From Geobacter sp. UBA698 (GTDB lineage: Bacteria; Desulfobacterota; Desulfuromonadia; Geobacterales; Pseudopelobacteraceae), in NCBI GenBank assembly GCA_002298925.1, contig DBMM01000003.1, positions 11,364-75,363 of the forward strand: a stretch of 64,000 bases of DNA, read 5' to 3'. A program made the translations under genes and the position numbers. The notes beneath the pieces are model-generated. The model saw only the letters and a list, made by a program, of their open reading frames with translations. It did not search any database and was not told where the DNA came from. Below, one piece after another: positions 17,435 to 26,600 of the stretch (positions are counted from its first letter, which is position 1; each line of letters begins with the position of its first letter).

Positions 17435-19768
17435 CTATCCGATTGCCGCCAGTTCCAGGCGCTGTCCCCAGCGACGCAGCAGTTCTTCCCGCAAAGGAAT
17501 ATGGTGCTGGGCCGACAATTCCGGGTCAGATTCCAACAATCCGAAGGCAGTTTGACGGGCCTGCTCCAGAATACGGCCGTCACGAAGGATATTGGCAACC
17601 CTGAAATCCGGCATGCCGGACTGGCGCGTGCCGAGAAAATCACCGGGTCCTCGAATTTCCAGATCCGCCTCGGCAATACGGAAGCCGTCACTGGTGGACT
17701 CCATCACCCGCAGTCGTTTTTCGCCATCCTCACTGAGCCTGCCCGGCGTCAACAGGATGCAGCGTGACCTGGCCTCGCCCCGCCCTACCCTCCCCCGCAG
17801 CTGATGCAGCTGGGAGAGCCCGAATCGTTCGGCATGTTCGATGACCATGACCGTGGCATTGGGCACATCTATGCCGACCTCAATCACCGTGGTGGCCACC
17901 AGGATATCGATTTCCCGCGCCTTGAAGGATGCCATGACTAACTCCTTCTCCTGCGGATTCATCCTGCCATGCAGGAGTCCCAGGCGCAGGTTCGGGAAAA
18001 TATCACTTTCCAGATGAGCGGCCATCTGGGTGGCGGCCTTAAGATCCAACTTTTCCGTTTCCTCAACCAAGGGATAGATGACATAGACTTGACGTCCCTT
18101 GGCCACCTCTTCGCGGATTATTTCGTAGACCTGCGACCGGCGGGACTCGTAATAAATCCTGGTTTCAACCGGAGTACGTCCGGGCGGCAGTTCATCGATC
18201 ACCGACAGAGACAGGTCGCCGAACAGAGTCATGGCCAGTGTACGCGGAATCGGGGTGGCGGTCATGACCAGGATATCCGGGCTGATCCCTTTTTTCTTGA
18301 GGATGCCGCGCTGCAGGACACCGAAACGATGCTGTTCATCGATAATACCCAGACCCAACCGCGAAAACTCGACCTTATCCTGAATGACAGCGTGAGTGCC
18401 GATCACGATCCGGGCGCTGCCGTCGGCAATCTTCGCCAGTGTCAGGGTTTTATCCTTGCCCTTCAGGCCGGCATTAACCAGGACCGTCTCAATGCCCAAC
18501 TGAGAACACCAGCCGTGCATAGTGTGCCAGTGCTGTTCCGCCAGAATCTCGGTTGGCGCCATGATGGCCACCTGATAGTCGTTTTCCACGGCCACCAGAG
18601 CTGCCATCAGCGCTACCAGCGTCTTGCCGCTGCCCACGTCTCCCTGCACCAGACGGTGCATAGGATGAGGAGCCATCATATCGTTCTTGATTTCCGACAA
18701 CACCCGACGCTGGGCAGCGGTCAACTCGAATGGGAGCATTCGGGCAAGCTGTTTAGTGTAGCGGTGGGTAACCTGAAAGGCAATACCTTGTTCGAGGGCC
18801 ACGCCGTTTTTCTTGAGGCCCAGTCCCAGTTCCCAGAAGAAGAATTCATCGAATGCCAGGGAGCGATGTGCCGGGGTGCGTCCTTCGTTGAGCTCATCCA
18901 GATGGGCTTCAGCAGGCGGCATGTGCACCAGTCCCAAGGCTGCTGGCAGTGGAATGAAACCGTGGGGTTTCAAAAACTCGGACGGCAGGATGCTCTCGAC
19001 ATTGTCGACAAAACGCTCCAGCACCTCGCGCATGACCTTTCGCATTTGCTTCTGCTGCAGGCCTTCGGTCAGGGGGTAGATCGGCACGATACATCCGAAA
19101 TTAGCCGGGTCAGACGCCATGACCGCCCTCACGTCAGACCCTTCGATCAGCCATGCAACGTCCGGATGGTGAACTTCGCGCTGATGACCGAAGATACTCA
19201 CCTCGCCGGTGAAAATCCCCTGGCGCCCAACCTTCCAGGTGCGCTTCATCCAAACCGCATTGAAGTGGAACCACTTCAGGACAACTTGGCCGCTGTCATC
19301 CCCCACCAGCACCTCGAACACCCTCCGTCCCCCCTTGGTGGTGGCACTGTCAGCCGACAGCACCCGCCCAGTGAACACCTGGGTGGAACCGGGGCGTAGC
19401 CGCCCGACAGGCACCAGCTCGCGACGATCTTCATAGCGCAGGGGCAGCACATAAAGGGCATCCTCGACCGTTCGCACACCGCGCTTTTCGAGAAGCTCGG
19501 CCATTTTCGGACCGACTCCTTTGACAACCTGCACCTGTGTCTGCAGGTTTTTACGTTTGATGGCATTAACGACTGAAACGGCCTCGCATTTTTCAGTGGT
19601 TATCATGGATATAGGCGCAGATAGTTCCGGCGTTCTGACGGCCCTCATCACCAGAGCGTCTTCCTGCAGCACAAGCGACACCGGATCGCCGGGCTTTAAG
19701 CCCAGCTTTTCAAGCAGTTCAGCCGGGATGGCGAGGCAACGGGAGTTGTCGAGGGTGATGGTGGTCAT
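17435..19768 (-). CDS. recG: ATP-dependent DNA helicase RecG with an N-terminal AbrB-like domain
   Basis: 777-residue helicase that remodels stalled forks and branched DNA. Seen: wedge/OB region starting at about residue 80 (VKGVGPKMAELLEKRGVRTVEDALYVLPLRYEDRR), Walker A GDVGSGKTLVALMAAL, a DEQH box (GIIDEQHRFGVLQR), MTATPIPRTLAM, and motif VI (QLRGRVGRGEARSRCIL), with the RecG C-terminal domain. The odd part is residues 1-48, whose ITLDNSRCLAIPAELLEKLGLKPGD resembles a SpoVT/AbrB/MazE swapped-hairpin DNA-binding domain. That part is in frame, well coded and without lesions. The ATG at 19768 has no strong ribosome site, and a later start at the residue-55 Met would remove the AbrB-like part, so the fusion depends on the start call. 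Confidence 0.93.
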   Translation of the reverse strand: MTTITLDNSRCLAIPAELLEKLGLKPGDPVSLVLQEDALVMRAVRTPELSAPISMITTEKCEAVSVVNAIKRKNLQTQVQVVKGVGPKMAELLEKRGVRTVEDALYVLPLRYEDRRELVPVGRLRPGSTQVFTGRVLSADSATTKGGRRVFEVLVGDDSGQVVLKWFHFNAVWMKRTWKVGRQGIFTGEVSIFGHQREVHHPDVAWLIEGSDVRAVMASDPANFGCIVPIYPLTEGLQQKQMRKVMREVLERFVDNVESILPSEFLKPHGFIPLPAALGLVHMPPAEAHLDELNEGRTPAHRSLAFDEFFFWELGLGLKKNGVALEQGIAFQVTHRYTKQLARMLPFELTAAQRRVLSEIKNDMMAPHPMHRLVQGDVGSGKTLVALMAALVAVENDYQVAIMAPTEILAEQHWHTMHGWCSQLGIETVLVNAGLKGKDKTLTLAKIADGSARIVIGTHAVIQDKVEFSRLGLGIIDEQHRFGVLQRGILKKKGISPDILVMTATPIPRTLAMTLFGDLSLSVIDELPPGRTPVETRIYYESRRSQVYEIIREEVAKGRQVYVIYPLVEETEKLDLKAATQMAAHLESDIFPNLRLGLLHGRMNPQEKELVMASFKAREIDILVATTVIEVGIDVPNATVMVIEHAERFGLSQLHQLRGRVGRGEARSRCILLTPGRLSEDGEKRLRVMESTSDGFRIAEADLEIRGPGDFLGTRQSGMPDFRVANILRDGRILEQARQTAFGLLESDPELSAQHHIPLREELLRRWGQRLELAAIG

Positions 19769-20002
19769 TGGGAATGGTTATACCCTGTCCAGCGGGATGA
19801 CTCCCAGGATGTTTTTCTTGTCTACAGGGATTATATAACATGGTTGACTGCAGAATGGTATATCCGAGTAATTCCTGGATCGTGCGGATATCGGAGCTCC
19901 GCTCCAGCAGATGGTTTGGCCGATGAGGCTACCCATTTCAAGAGTTGCGGACGAATTGATACGCCTGGGTGATACAAGGCGAAATGGGTCGATTTACACA
20001 AT
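19769..20002. other. Intergenic region before recG; one candidate -10 box
   Basis: About 300 bases separate recG from DUF1858, of which the last 35 are a terminator. On the minus strand a perfect TATAAT lies at 19830-19835, about 62 bases before the recG ATG, but no good -35 box sits at the right distance. No ORF with a ribosome site and no RNA gene was recognised here. It separates the pyr operon from the recG-pil run. Confidence 0.35.
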
Positions 20003-20040
20003 TAAAAACAAAGCTCCCAGGGATTATTCCACTGGGAGCC
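20003..20040 (-). terminator. Rho-independent terminator ending the pyr operon
   Basis: On the minus strand an 8-bp stem GCTCCCAG/CTGGGAGC with an 11-base loop is followed by TTTGTTTTTAATT. It is 28 bases after the DUF1858 stop, so it ends the pyrR-to-DUF1858 transcript. Confidence 0.85.
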
Positions 20041-20067
20041 GTCAGATCAAATCTGCATGACAGTCGT

Positions 20068-20268
20068 TCAGGCTACGGCAGCGTTCAGATCCTTAACCAG
20101 AGCTTCAGCATCGATGCCATGGGCATTGGCGCCCTGCTCCAGGCTTTCATTCTGTGCTCCCATGCAGCCAATGCAGCCCAGGTTATACTTCTGCAGCACC
20201 TTGACTGATTCTGGATAGGTACGCATCACTTCGAAAAAAGTCATGTCTTTGGTAATCTTGTCGGCCAT
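20068..20268 (-). CDS. DUF1858 domain protein with a CxxC redox-type motif
   Basis: 66 residues: ITKDMTFFEVMRTYPESVKVL, then YNLGCIGCMGAQNESLEQGANAHGI. This is the DUF1858 family (also described as a hybrid-cluster-protein-associated disulfide domain), with a conserved CIGC at about residues 31-34. Proteins of this size are common in anaerobes; a redox or metal-handling role is assumed from the cysteines but no reaction is established. Codons and ribosome site (AGGAGACGAC) are good. It is the last gene before a strong terminator and follows greA after 38 bases. Confidence 0.85.
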   Translation of the reverse strand: MADKITKDMTFFEVMRTYPESVKVLQKYNLGCIGCMGAQNESLEQGANAHGIDAEALVKDLNAAVA

Positions 20269-20306
20269 TGTCGTCTCCTTTGCGGCGAGATGTTATTCGT
20301 ACGCCA

Positions 20307-20783
20307 CTACTCGTATTTTATGTCGATGATTTCGTATTCCTTGGTGCCGGATGGTACCGTTACCTTGACCGAATCATCCAGTTTGTGTCCGATCAGGGCC
20401 TTACCCACCGGTGAGGTGCAGGATATCTTGGCGAATTTGATGTCAGCCTCATCCTCGCCGACGATCTTGTAGGTGACCTCTTCCTCGCTGGCCGTATCAT
20501 AGAGTGTCACGGTTGCGCCGAAAACGACCTTATCGGGAGTCATACCGGTCAGATCGACCACATGGGCACGGGCCAGTTTACCGTTGATCTCCTGGATACG
20601 CCCCTCGATGAAACCCTGGCGGTTCTTGGCGGCATCATATTCGGCGTTTTCAGATAGATCGCCATGGGCACGCGCCTCGGCGATATCCTGGATAACCTTG
20701 GGACGTTCTTCACGAATGAGTCGTTTCAGTTCTTCCTGCAACGCTTCAAAACTTTCTTTTGTCAATGGAATGTTATGGGACAT
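20307..20783 (-). CDS. greA: Transcription elongation factor GreA
   Basis: 158 residues, standard GreA length. It rescues backtracked RNA polymerase by stimulating transcript cleavage. Seen: N-terminal coiled coil starting IPLTKESFEALQEELKRL, the acidic tip ARAHGDLSENAEYDAAKNRQ with the catalytic Asp/Glu pair, and a C-terminal FKBP-like domain (VVFGATVTLYD, ISCTSPVGKALIGHKLDDSV). It follows carB after 54 bases, as in several Geobacter-type genomes where greA lies downstream of carB. Confidence 0.96.
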   Translation of the reverse strand: MSHNIPLTKESFEALQEELKRLIREERPKVIQDIAEARAHGDLSENAEYDAAKNRQGFIEGRIQEINGKLARAHVVDLTGMTPDKVVFGATVTLYDTASEEEVTYKIVGEDEADIKFAKISCTSPVGKALIGHKLDDSVKVTVPSGTKEYEIIDIKYE

Positions 20784-20837
20784 CTAACTGCTGCTCCTTG
20801 ATAATGATGTGTTGAAAATATTACAGATTTCTTTTTA

Positions 20838-23800
20838 TTATTTCAAGTCCAGGTAATCCTGAAGCGGCTTGACTCTCAGGTCCTGTTCCTTTAGGGCAAT
20901 AATGCTGTCTACAACGGCCTTGGCACCTGCCACAGTGGTAAAATAGGCGATATTGTGCATCAGCGCTTCACGACGGATCGAAAAGGAATCGGCTACGGCC
21001 TGGGCACCGTGGGTGGTGTTGAATACCAGAGTGACCTCTCCGTTCTTGATGGAATCCACAATATGGGGGCGACCTTCAAGCACCTTGTTGACCCGTTTGA
21101 CCGGAATTCCCTTTTCAGCAAGAAAGGTAGCGGTTCCTCCGGTTGCCAGGATACCGAATCCGGATTTATACAACTTTTCCGCCACAGAGACAACATGTTT
21201 CTTGTCCGCATCCCGCACGCTGATGAAGGCATTGCCTGACAGGGGCAGTTTGACATTGGCTCCCAGTTGCGCCTTGGCAAATGCCTCGGCAAAGGTGTCA
21301 CCAATACCCATCACTTCCCCGGTGGACTTCATCTCCGGTCCCAGAATGGTATCCACTCCCGGAAATTTGACAAAAGGAAAAACCGACTCCTTGACCGAGA
21401 TGTGCCGTGGTACGATATCACCAGAGACGCCAAGTTCCTTGAGGGACTTGCCGGCCATGATGCGGGCTGCAATCTTGGCTAGCGGCCGTCCGGTGGCCTT
21501 GGAGACGAAGGGTGACGTACGCGAAGCCCGGGGATTGACCTCCAGGATATAGATATCGTCGTCCTTGACGGCAAACTGCACATTCATCAGCCCCTTGACA
21601 TTCAGTTCCAGGGCCATCAGAACGGTCTGGCGGCGGATTTCAGCCACGACTTCAGCGGAAACCGAATAGGGTGGCAAAGAGCAGGCCGAATCACCGGAAT
21701 GGATGCCGGCCTCCTCGATGTGTTCCATGATTCCGCCAATGACCACTTCATTGCCATCGCACAAAGCGTCCACATCGATCTCGATGGCCTGGTCCAGAAA
21801 CTTGTCGATCAGGATCGGATGTTCTGGCGAGGCCTGTACGGCCGTCGTCATGTAGCGCCGCAGGTTGTCCTCATCATAGACAATCTCCATGGCCCGGCCA
21901 CCCAGCACGTAGGATGGTCGCACCACCACCGGATAGCCTATGCGGTCGGCCACCTTCTCGGCCTCTTCGAAAGAGCGGGCGGTACCATTTTCCGGTTGGA
22001 GCAGACCCAGTTTGTGCAGCATCTCTTGGAATCGCTCGCGGTCCTCGGCCCGGTCAATGGCATCGGGCGAAGTGCCGATGATCGGCACGCCAGCTTTTTC
22101 AAGGGCCACTGCCAGCTTGAGCGGCGTTTGACCGCCAAACTGCACAATCACGCCCACCGGCTTTTCCACTGCCACAATTGCCAGCACATCCTCCATGGTC
22201 AGAGGTTCGAAGTAGAGACGATCGGATGAGTCGTAATCAGTAGAAACGGTCTCCGGATTGCAGTTAACCATGATGGTTTCATAGCCGTCTTCAGCCAGGG
22301 CAAATAAGCCATGCACGCAGCAATAATCGAATTCGATACCCTGACCGATACGATTAGGACCGCCGCCCAGAATCATGATCTTCTTGCGGTCGGTCGGTTC
22401 GGCTTCGCACTCGTCTTCATAGGTCGAATAAAGATAGGGGGTATAAGCCACAAACTCGGCAGCACAGGTATCAACCCGCTTGTAGACAGGCTTTATACCG
22501 AGGGACAGACGCAGGTCGCGCACGTATTCCTCGTTTTTTGACCAGAGTACCGCCAGCGTTTTGTCGGAGAAACCATACTGTTTGGCCTCTCGCAGCATTT
22601 CCCGTGAAATTGTAGTCGGATCGATCCGTTTCAGCTGCTCCTCTTTCTCGATGATCTGGCGGATATTGTGCAGAAACCAGGGATCGATGGCGGTGTGTTT
22701 ATGGATCTCGTCCACGGTCATGCCGCTTCGCAGGGCGTCGCCCAGATACCAGAGCCGTTCGCAGTTAGGTGTGCGCAGTTTTTCCAGCAGCAGTTGCTGT
22801 TCCTTGCCGGTCAGGGCCCGCCGGGTCTCACAGGCCAGGTCAAACAGTTTGGAATCGAAGCCGGAAACGCCGATCTCAAGCGACCGCATCGCTTTCTGGA
22901 AGGACTCCTTGAAGGTGCGGCCGATGGCCATCACCTCACCGACCGACTTCATCTGGGTTGTCAGAGTGGCATCGGCGGCCGGGAATTTTTCAAACGTGAA
23001 GCGCGGAATCTTGGTGACCACGTAATCGATGGATGGCTCAAAACAGGCCGGGGTTTCGCGGGTAATATCGTTGGTGACCTCATCCAGCGTGTAGCCCACA
23101 GCCAGCTTGGCCGCGATCTTGGCAATGGGGAAACCGGTAGCCTTGGAAGCCAGGGCGGATGAACGGGAGACGCGGGGATTCATCTCGATCACCACCAACC
23201 GGCCGTTGAGCGGATTGATTCCGAACTGGATATTGGAACCGCCGGTGTCTACGCCGATCTCGCGGATAATCTTCAAGGACGCATCCCGCAGAATTTGGTA
23301 CTCCTTGTCGGTCAGGGTCTGGGCCGGTGCCACGGTGATGGAATCGCCGGTATGAACCCCCATCGGGTCGAAGTTTTCGATGGAGCAGATGATGACAACG
23401 TTGTCAGCAGTATCGCGCATCACCTCCAGCTCATACTCCTTCCAGCCGATGACCGACTCCTCCACCAGAATCTCATCGGTGGGCGATGCATCGATGCCGG
23501 CAATGGCCATCTTTTCATACTCTTCCAGGTTATAGGCAATGCCGCCGCCGGTGCCGCCCAAAGTGAAAGAGGGACGGATGATAGCTGGAAACCCGATATC
23601 CTTGATGACCTGCATGGCCTCGGTATAGTTATGGGCCAAACCGGAACGGGGCACGGCCAGGCCGATCTTTTCCATGGCCGCCTTGAACAGCGTACGATCT
23701 TCTGCCTTTTTGATGGCCGGCAGCTTGGCACCAATCAATTCCACGCCGAATTTTTCCAAGATTCCCATCTCGGCCACGTCCACGGCGGTATTGAGGGCTG

Positions 23801-24080
23801 TCTGTCCACCCAGGGTCGGCAAAACCGCATCGGGACGCTCCTTCTCAATGATCTTGGCCAGAATTTCGGGAGTAACCGGTTCGATATAGGTACGATCGGC
23901 AAAATCAGGGTCAGTCATGATGGTGGCCGGATTGCTGTTCAGCAGCACCACCTCGTAACCTTCTTCCTTGAGGGCCTTGCAGGCCTGGGTTCCGGAATAG
24001 TCAAATTCACAGGCCTGGCCAATTACGATCGGGCCGGCGCCAATAATAAGAATTTTTTTAAGGTCTGTTCTTTTAGGCAT
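20838..24080 (-). CDS. carB: Carbamoyl-phosphate synthase large subunit
   Basis: 1080 residues. It makes carbamoyl phosphate from ammonia supplied by CarA, bicarbonate and two ATP, feeding pyrimidine and arginine synthesis. Seen: two homologous halves, each with a Rossmann start (IIGAGPIVIGQACEFDYSGT and ILGGGPNRIGQGIEFDYCCV), ATP-grasp domains (FTLGGTGGGIAYN; PSYVLGGRAMEIVY), a central oligomerisation region, and a C-terminal MGS allosteric domain (GFGILATGGTATFLAEKGI). The ATG at 24080 (MPKRTDLKK) has AAGGAG 10 bases upstream; the frame stays open to 24203 but that part is not CarB-like. It is separated from carA by two unrelated genes. Confidence 0.97.
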   Translation of the reverse strand: MPKRTDLKKILIIGAGPIVIGQACEFDYSGTQACKALKEEGYEVVLLNSNPATIMTDPDFADRTYIEPVTPEILAKIIEKERPDAVLPTLGGQTALNTAVDVAEMGILEKFGVELIGAKLPAIKKAEDRTLFKAAMEKIGLAVPRSGLAHNYTEAMQVIKDIGFPAIIRPSFTLGGTGGGIAYNLEEYEKMAIAGIDASPTDEILVEESVIGWKEYELEVMRDTADNVVIICSIENFDPMGVHTGDSITVAPAQTLTDKEYQILRDASLKIIREIGVDTGGSNIQFGINPLNGRLVVIEMNPRVSRSSALASKATGFPIAKIAAKLAVGYTLDEVTNDITRETPACFEPSIDYVVTKIPRFTFEKFPAADATLTTQMKSVGEVMAIGRTFKESFQKAMRSLEIGVSGFDSKLFDLACETRRALTGKEQQLLLEKLRTPNCERLWYLGDALRSGMTVDEIHKHTAIDPWFLHNIRQIIEKEEQLKRIDPTTISREMLREAKQYGFSDKTLAVLWSKNEEYVRDLRLSLGIKPVYKRVDTCAAEFVAYTPYLYSTYEDECEAEPTDRKKIMILGGGPNRIGQGIEFDYCCVHGLFALAEDGYETIMVNCNPETVSTDYDSSDRLYFEPLTMEDVLAIVAVEKPVGVIVQFGGQTPLKLAVALEKAGVPIIGTSPDAIDRAEDRERFQEMLHKLGLLQPENGTARSFEEAEKVADRIGYPVVVRPSYVLGGRAMEIVYDEDNLRRYMTTAVQASPEHPILIDKFLDQAIEIDVDALCDGNEVVIGGIMEHIEEAGIHSGDSACSLPPYSVSAEVVAEIRRQTVLMALELNVKGLMNVQFAVKDDDIYILEVNPRASRTSPFVSKATGRPLAKIAARIMAGKSLKELGVSGDIVPRHISVKESVFPFVKFPGVDTILGPEMKSTGEVMGIGDTFAEAFAKAQLGANVKLPLSGNAFISVRDADKKHVVSVAEKLYKSGFGILATGGTATFLAEKGIPVKRVNKVLEGRPHIVDSIKNGEVTLVFNTTHGAQAVADSFSIRREALMHNIAYFTTVAGAKAVVDSIIALKEQDLRVKPLQDYLDLK

Positions 24081-24102
24081 GTAATACAACTCCTTGGGTT
24101 GA

Positions 24103-24429
24103 TTATCTAAAAATGAAAAAAACCGCTCCGGCCAGGCAGCAGCCGGCCCAGAGATAATTCCAGTTGAGGCTGGTGCCCATATACAGCACGGCAAACGGAA
24201 CAAACACTGCCAACGTAATGATTTCCTGCATGATCTTCAACTGGGCCAGGCTGAATTTTTCATAACCGATTCGATTGGCCGGCACCTGGATTAAATACTC
24301 GAAAAAAGCGATGCCCCAGGAAACTGTCACGGCAATCAGCCAGTGCCGGGTGCGCAGGTTCTTCAAATGGGCGTACCAGGCAAACGTCATGAAAACATTG
24401 GAAATTACCAGTAATACTACTGTCCGCAT
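24103..24429 (-). CDS. DUF486 family small membrane protein
   Basis: 108 residues with four hydrophobic helices (VVLLVISNVFMTFAWYAHL, WLIAVTVSWGIAFFEYLI, MQEIITLAVFVPFAVLYM, and a C-terminal WAGCCLAGAVFFIF). FMTFAWYAHLK and SWGIAFFEYLIQVPANR are the DUF486 hallmarks; the family is distantly related to small drug/metabolite transporters but its substrate is unknown. It abuts the radical SAM stop with no gap and lies 22 bases before carB, so it is an embedded passenger in the pyrimidine operon. Confidence 0.85.
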   Translation of the reverse strand: MRTVVLLVISNVFMTFAWYAHLKNLRTRHWLIAVTVSWGIAFFEYLIQVPANRIGYEKFSLAQLKIMQEIITLAVFVPFAVLYMGTSLNWNYLWAGCCLAGAVFFIFR

Positions 24430-25332
24430 CTATTCCTGCACCCAGCCGTTTTCAAGATCAAACTCATCCAGCCATTCCACGGCCAGTCCATATTCATCGT
24501 CGGTGATTTTGCGGTCAATACCGGGAGTTTCAGGGGCCTGATGGGCTGGAAAGAACTGCTTCATCAGCGAGATATGCGTCTGGTGTCCAAGCTGTTCCGC
24601 AATCCAGCGCAAAATTTCCCGGGTTCCAGACAGTCCATTCGGCAGCACCAGATGGCGGATAACCAGACCGCTGACCGCCAGGCCATCATCATTGAACTGG
24701 AGATGTCCCACCTGGCGCAGCATCTCGGTGACCGCCAGACGGTTGATGTCCCGATAGGCGGGAGCCAACGAGAGACGAAGGGCAACATCCTCATCTTCAT
24801 ACTTCATGTCAGGAAGGTAGATTGACACCACACCCTCTAGCAGCCGCAGGTAATCAACTTTTTCGTAGCCACTGGAGTTCCAGACGATCGGCAGACAAAA
24901 TCCCCTGGGGATGGCCAACCAAAGTGCGGCCAGGATCTGAGGCAGGTAGTGAGTCGGTGTGACGAAGTTGATATTATGAACGCCCCGACGTTGCAGCTTC
25001 AGCATCCGTTCTGCCAGGGCAGACGTTATCATCTCCTCGCCGTTGCCAAGCTGACTGATGGGGAAGTTCTGACAGAAACGGCATTTCAGGGAGCAGCCTG
25101 ACAGAAAGACAGTGCCGGAACCTTTCGTGCCGGAAATAGGCGGTTCCTCTCCGCGATGAACATTGGCCGAAGCGATCTTCGGCTTGACTCCAGCCCCGCA
25201 AACACCCCGTTCTCCCTTGATGCGGTTGACGCCGCAGTCATGGGGGCAAAGATCACACGACGCCAGACGCCGGTAGGCTTCGCGGGTTCGTTGCTGTAAC
25301 TCACCGGATTGATAAAGAGCGAGATAGTTCAT
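24430..25332 (-). CDS. Radical SAM protein, PflA-like activase family
   Basis: 300 residues. Seen: the radical SAM cluster GCSLKCRFCQNFPISQ (Cys 80, 84, 87, spacing CxxxCxxC), preceded by four further cysteines in CDLCPHDCGVNRIKGERGVCGAG (26, 29, 33, 45), which may hold an auxiliary cluster. GTVFLSGCSLKC, LPDMKYEDEDVALRLS and VIRHLVLPNGLSGT identify the uncharacterised PflX-like subfamily of glycyl-radical-activase-related proteins. The target is not known, and no glycyl radical enzyme is encoded in this window. It sits in the pyr operon between carA (72-base gap) and the DUF486 gene. Confidence 0.85.
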   Translation of the reverse strand: MNYLALYQSGELQQRTREAYRRLASCDLCPHDCGVNRIKGERGVCGAGVKPKIASANVHRGEEPPISGTKGSGTVFLSGCSLKCRFCQNFPISQLGNGEEMITSALAERMLKLQRRGVHNINFVTPTHYLPQILAALWLAIPRGFCLPIVWNSSGYEKVDYLRLLEGVVSIYLPDMKYEDEDVALRLSLAPAYRDINRLAVTEMLRQVGHLQFNDDGLAVSGLVIRHLVLPNGLSGTREILRWIAEQLGHQTHISLMKQFFPAHQAPETPGIDRKITDDEYGLAVEWLDEFDLENGWVQE

Positions 25333-25404
25333 AGTGACTGGGAACGTGGGACCAGGAAAACCTTATCAACTGGCTGTTACCAGTCTTTAGTCCCTGGCCC
25401 CCGA

Positions 25405-26526
25405 TTACCTGTTCTTCTCCATCATTTCAACAAAACGACTGAATAGATATTGGGAGTCATGGGGCCCCGGAGATGCCTCAGGGTGATGCTGAACCGAGAA
25501 GATCGGCAGATCACAGTGCCTGATGCCCTCCACCGTCTGATCGTTCAGATTTTCATGCCCCAGACAGGCCGCATCCCCCAGGGAATCCAGATCAACAGCA
25601 AAACCGTGGTTCTGGGCGGTGATCTCCACCTTGCGGGTGGACATGTCCATCACCGGCAGGTTGGAGCCATGATTACCGAAAGGGAGCTTGACTGTCTTGC
25701 CCCCCAGAGCCAGCCCCAGCAACTGGTGGCCCAGGCAGATGCCGAAAATCGGCTTTTTGCCGACAAATTTCCTGATCTCCTGCTGCACGGATACGAGCGG
25801 CTCCGGGTCTCCGGGACCGTTGCTGAGGAAGATCCCGTCCGGATTCATGGCCAGGGCTTCTTCAGCAGGGAAAGTGGCCGGAACCACCGTCACATCGCAA
25901 CCTGCATCCACCAGGCAGCGCAGAATGTTGTACTTGATACCGAAATCGTAGGCCACAACCTTGTACTTGAGCGCTGCAGGGTCGACTTGGGGATAGCCCC
26001 CCTCCAGATCCCAAAGTCCTTCGGTCCAATGGTAGGGTTTCTCGCAGGAAACTCCGCTGGCAAGATCAAGACCAGCCATGCTGGGCACGGCCTTGGCCTT
26101 GGCGACGAGACTGGCATGATCAAGGTCAACTGTCGAGATGATGCCGTTCTGGGCACCCTTATCCCGCAGATGGCGGGTCAAGGAACGCGTATCGATTCCC
26201 TGGATTCCGACTACCCCATTTTCCTTGAGATAGGCATCCAAGCTCATGGTGGCACGCCAGTTGGAATAGCAATCCAGGTATTCCTTGACAATAAATCCTG
26301 ACAAGAACAGCCCGCGGCTTTCGATATCCTCGGGATTGATGCCGGTATTGCCGATCTGGGTGTAGGTCATGGTGACCATCTGACCCTTGTAAGACGGGTC
26401 GGTCAGGACCTCCTGATAACCGGACATGGCGGTGTTGAAGACCACCTCACCGGTCGATTCTCCGCTGGCGCCGAATGACTTTCCTTCAAAGACGCGCCCG
26501 TCTGCGAGCGCCAAAACTGCTTTCAT
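25405..26526 (-). CDS. carA: Carbamoyl-phosphate synthase small (glutaminase) subunit
   Basis: 373 residues. It hydrolyses glutamine and channels ammonia to CarB. Seen: N-terminal ALADGRVFEGKSFGA and TAMSGYQEVLTDPSYKGQ, and a class I amidotransferase domain with GDPEP, the nucleophile in FGICLGHQLLGLALGGKT, and SVQHHPEASPGPHDS carrying the His and Glu of the triad. Length is standard. It follows pyrC after 74 bases; the gap holds a short direct repeat, GTAATAACAAC twice (near 26562-26583), of unknown meaning. Confidence 0.97.
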   Translation of the reverse strand: MKAVLALADGRVFEGKSFGASGESTGEVVFNTAMSGYQEVLTDPSYKGQMVTMTYTQIGNTGINPEDIESRGLFLSGFIVKEYLDCYSNWRATMSLDAYLKENGVVGIQGIDTRSLTRHLRDKGAQNGIISTVDLDHASLVAKAKAVPSMAGLDLASGVSCEKPYHWTEGLWDLEGGYPQVDPAALKYKVVAYDFGIKYNILRCLVDAGCDVTVVPATFPAEEALAMNPDGIFLSNGPGDPEPLVSVQQEIRKFVGKKPIFGICLGHQLLGLALGGKTVKLPFGNHGSNLPVMDMSTRKVEITAQNHGFAVDLDSLGDAACLGHENLNDQTVEGIRHCDLPIFSVQHHPEASPGPHDSQYLFSRFVEMMEKNR

Positions 26527-26600
26527 AATTTCAACTCCCTGAAAAATTCAACTCAACTATCGTAATAACAACGTAATAACAACGAAATTGGTTATTTGCA

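Noticed and set aside
17969..19399. 476-codon plus-strand open frame opposite recG
   Set aside because: It has no family likeness and only mirrors recG codons in a GC-rich region; recG on the minus strand is full length with all helicase motifs.
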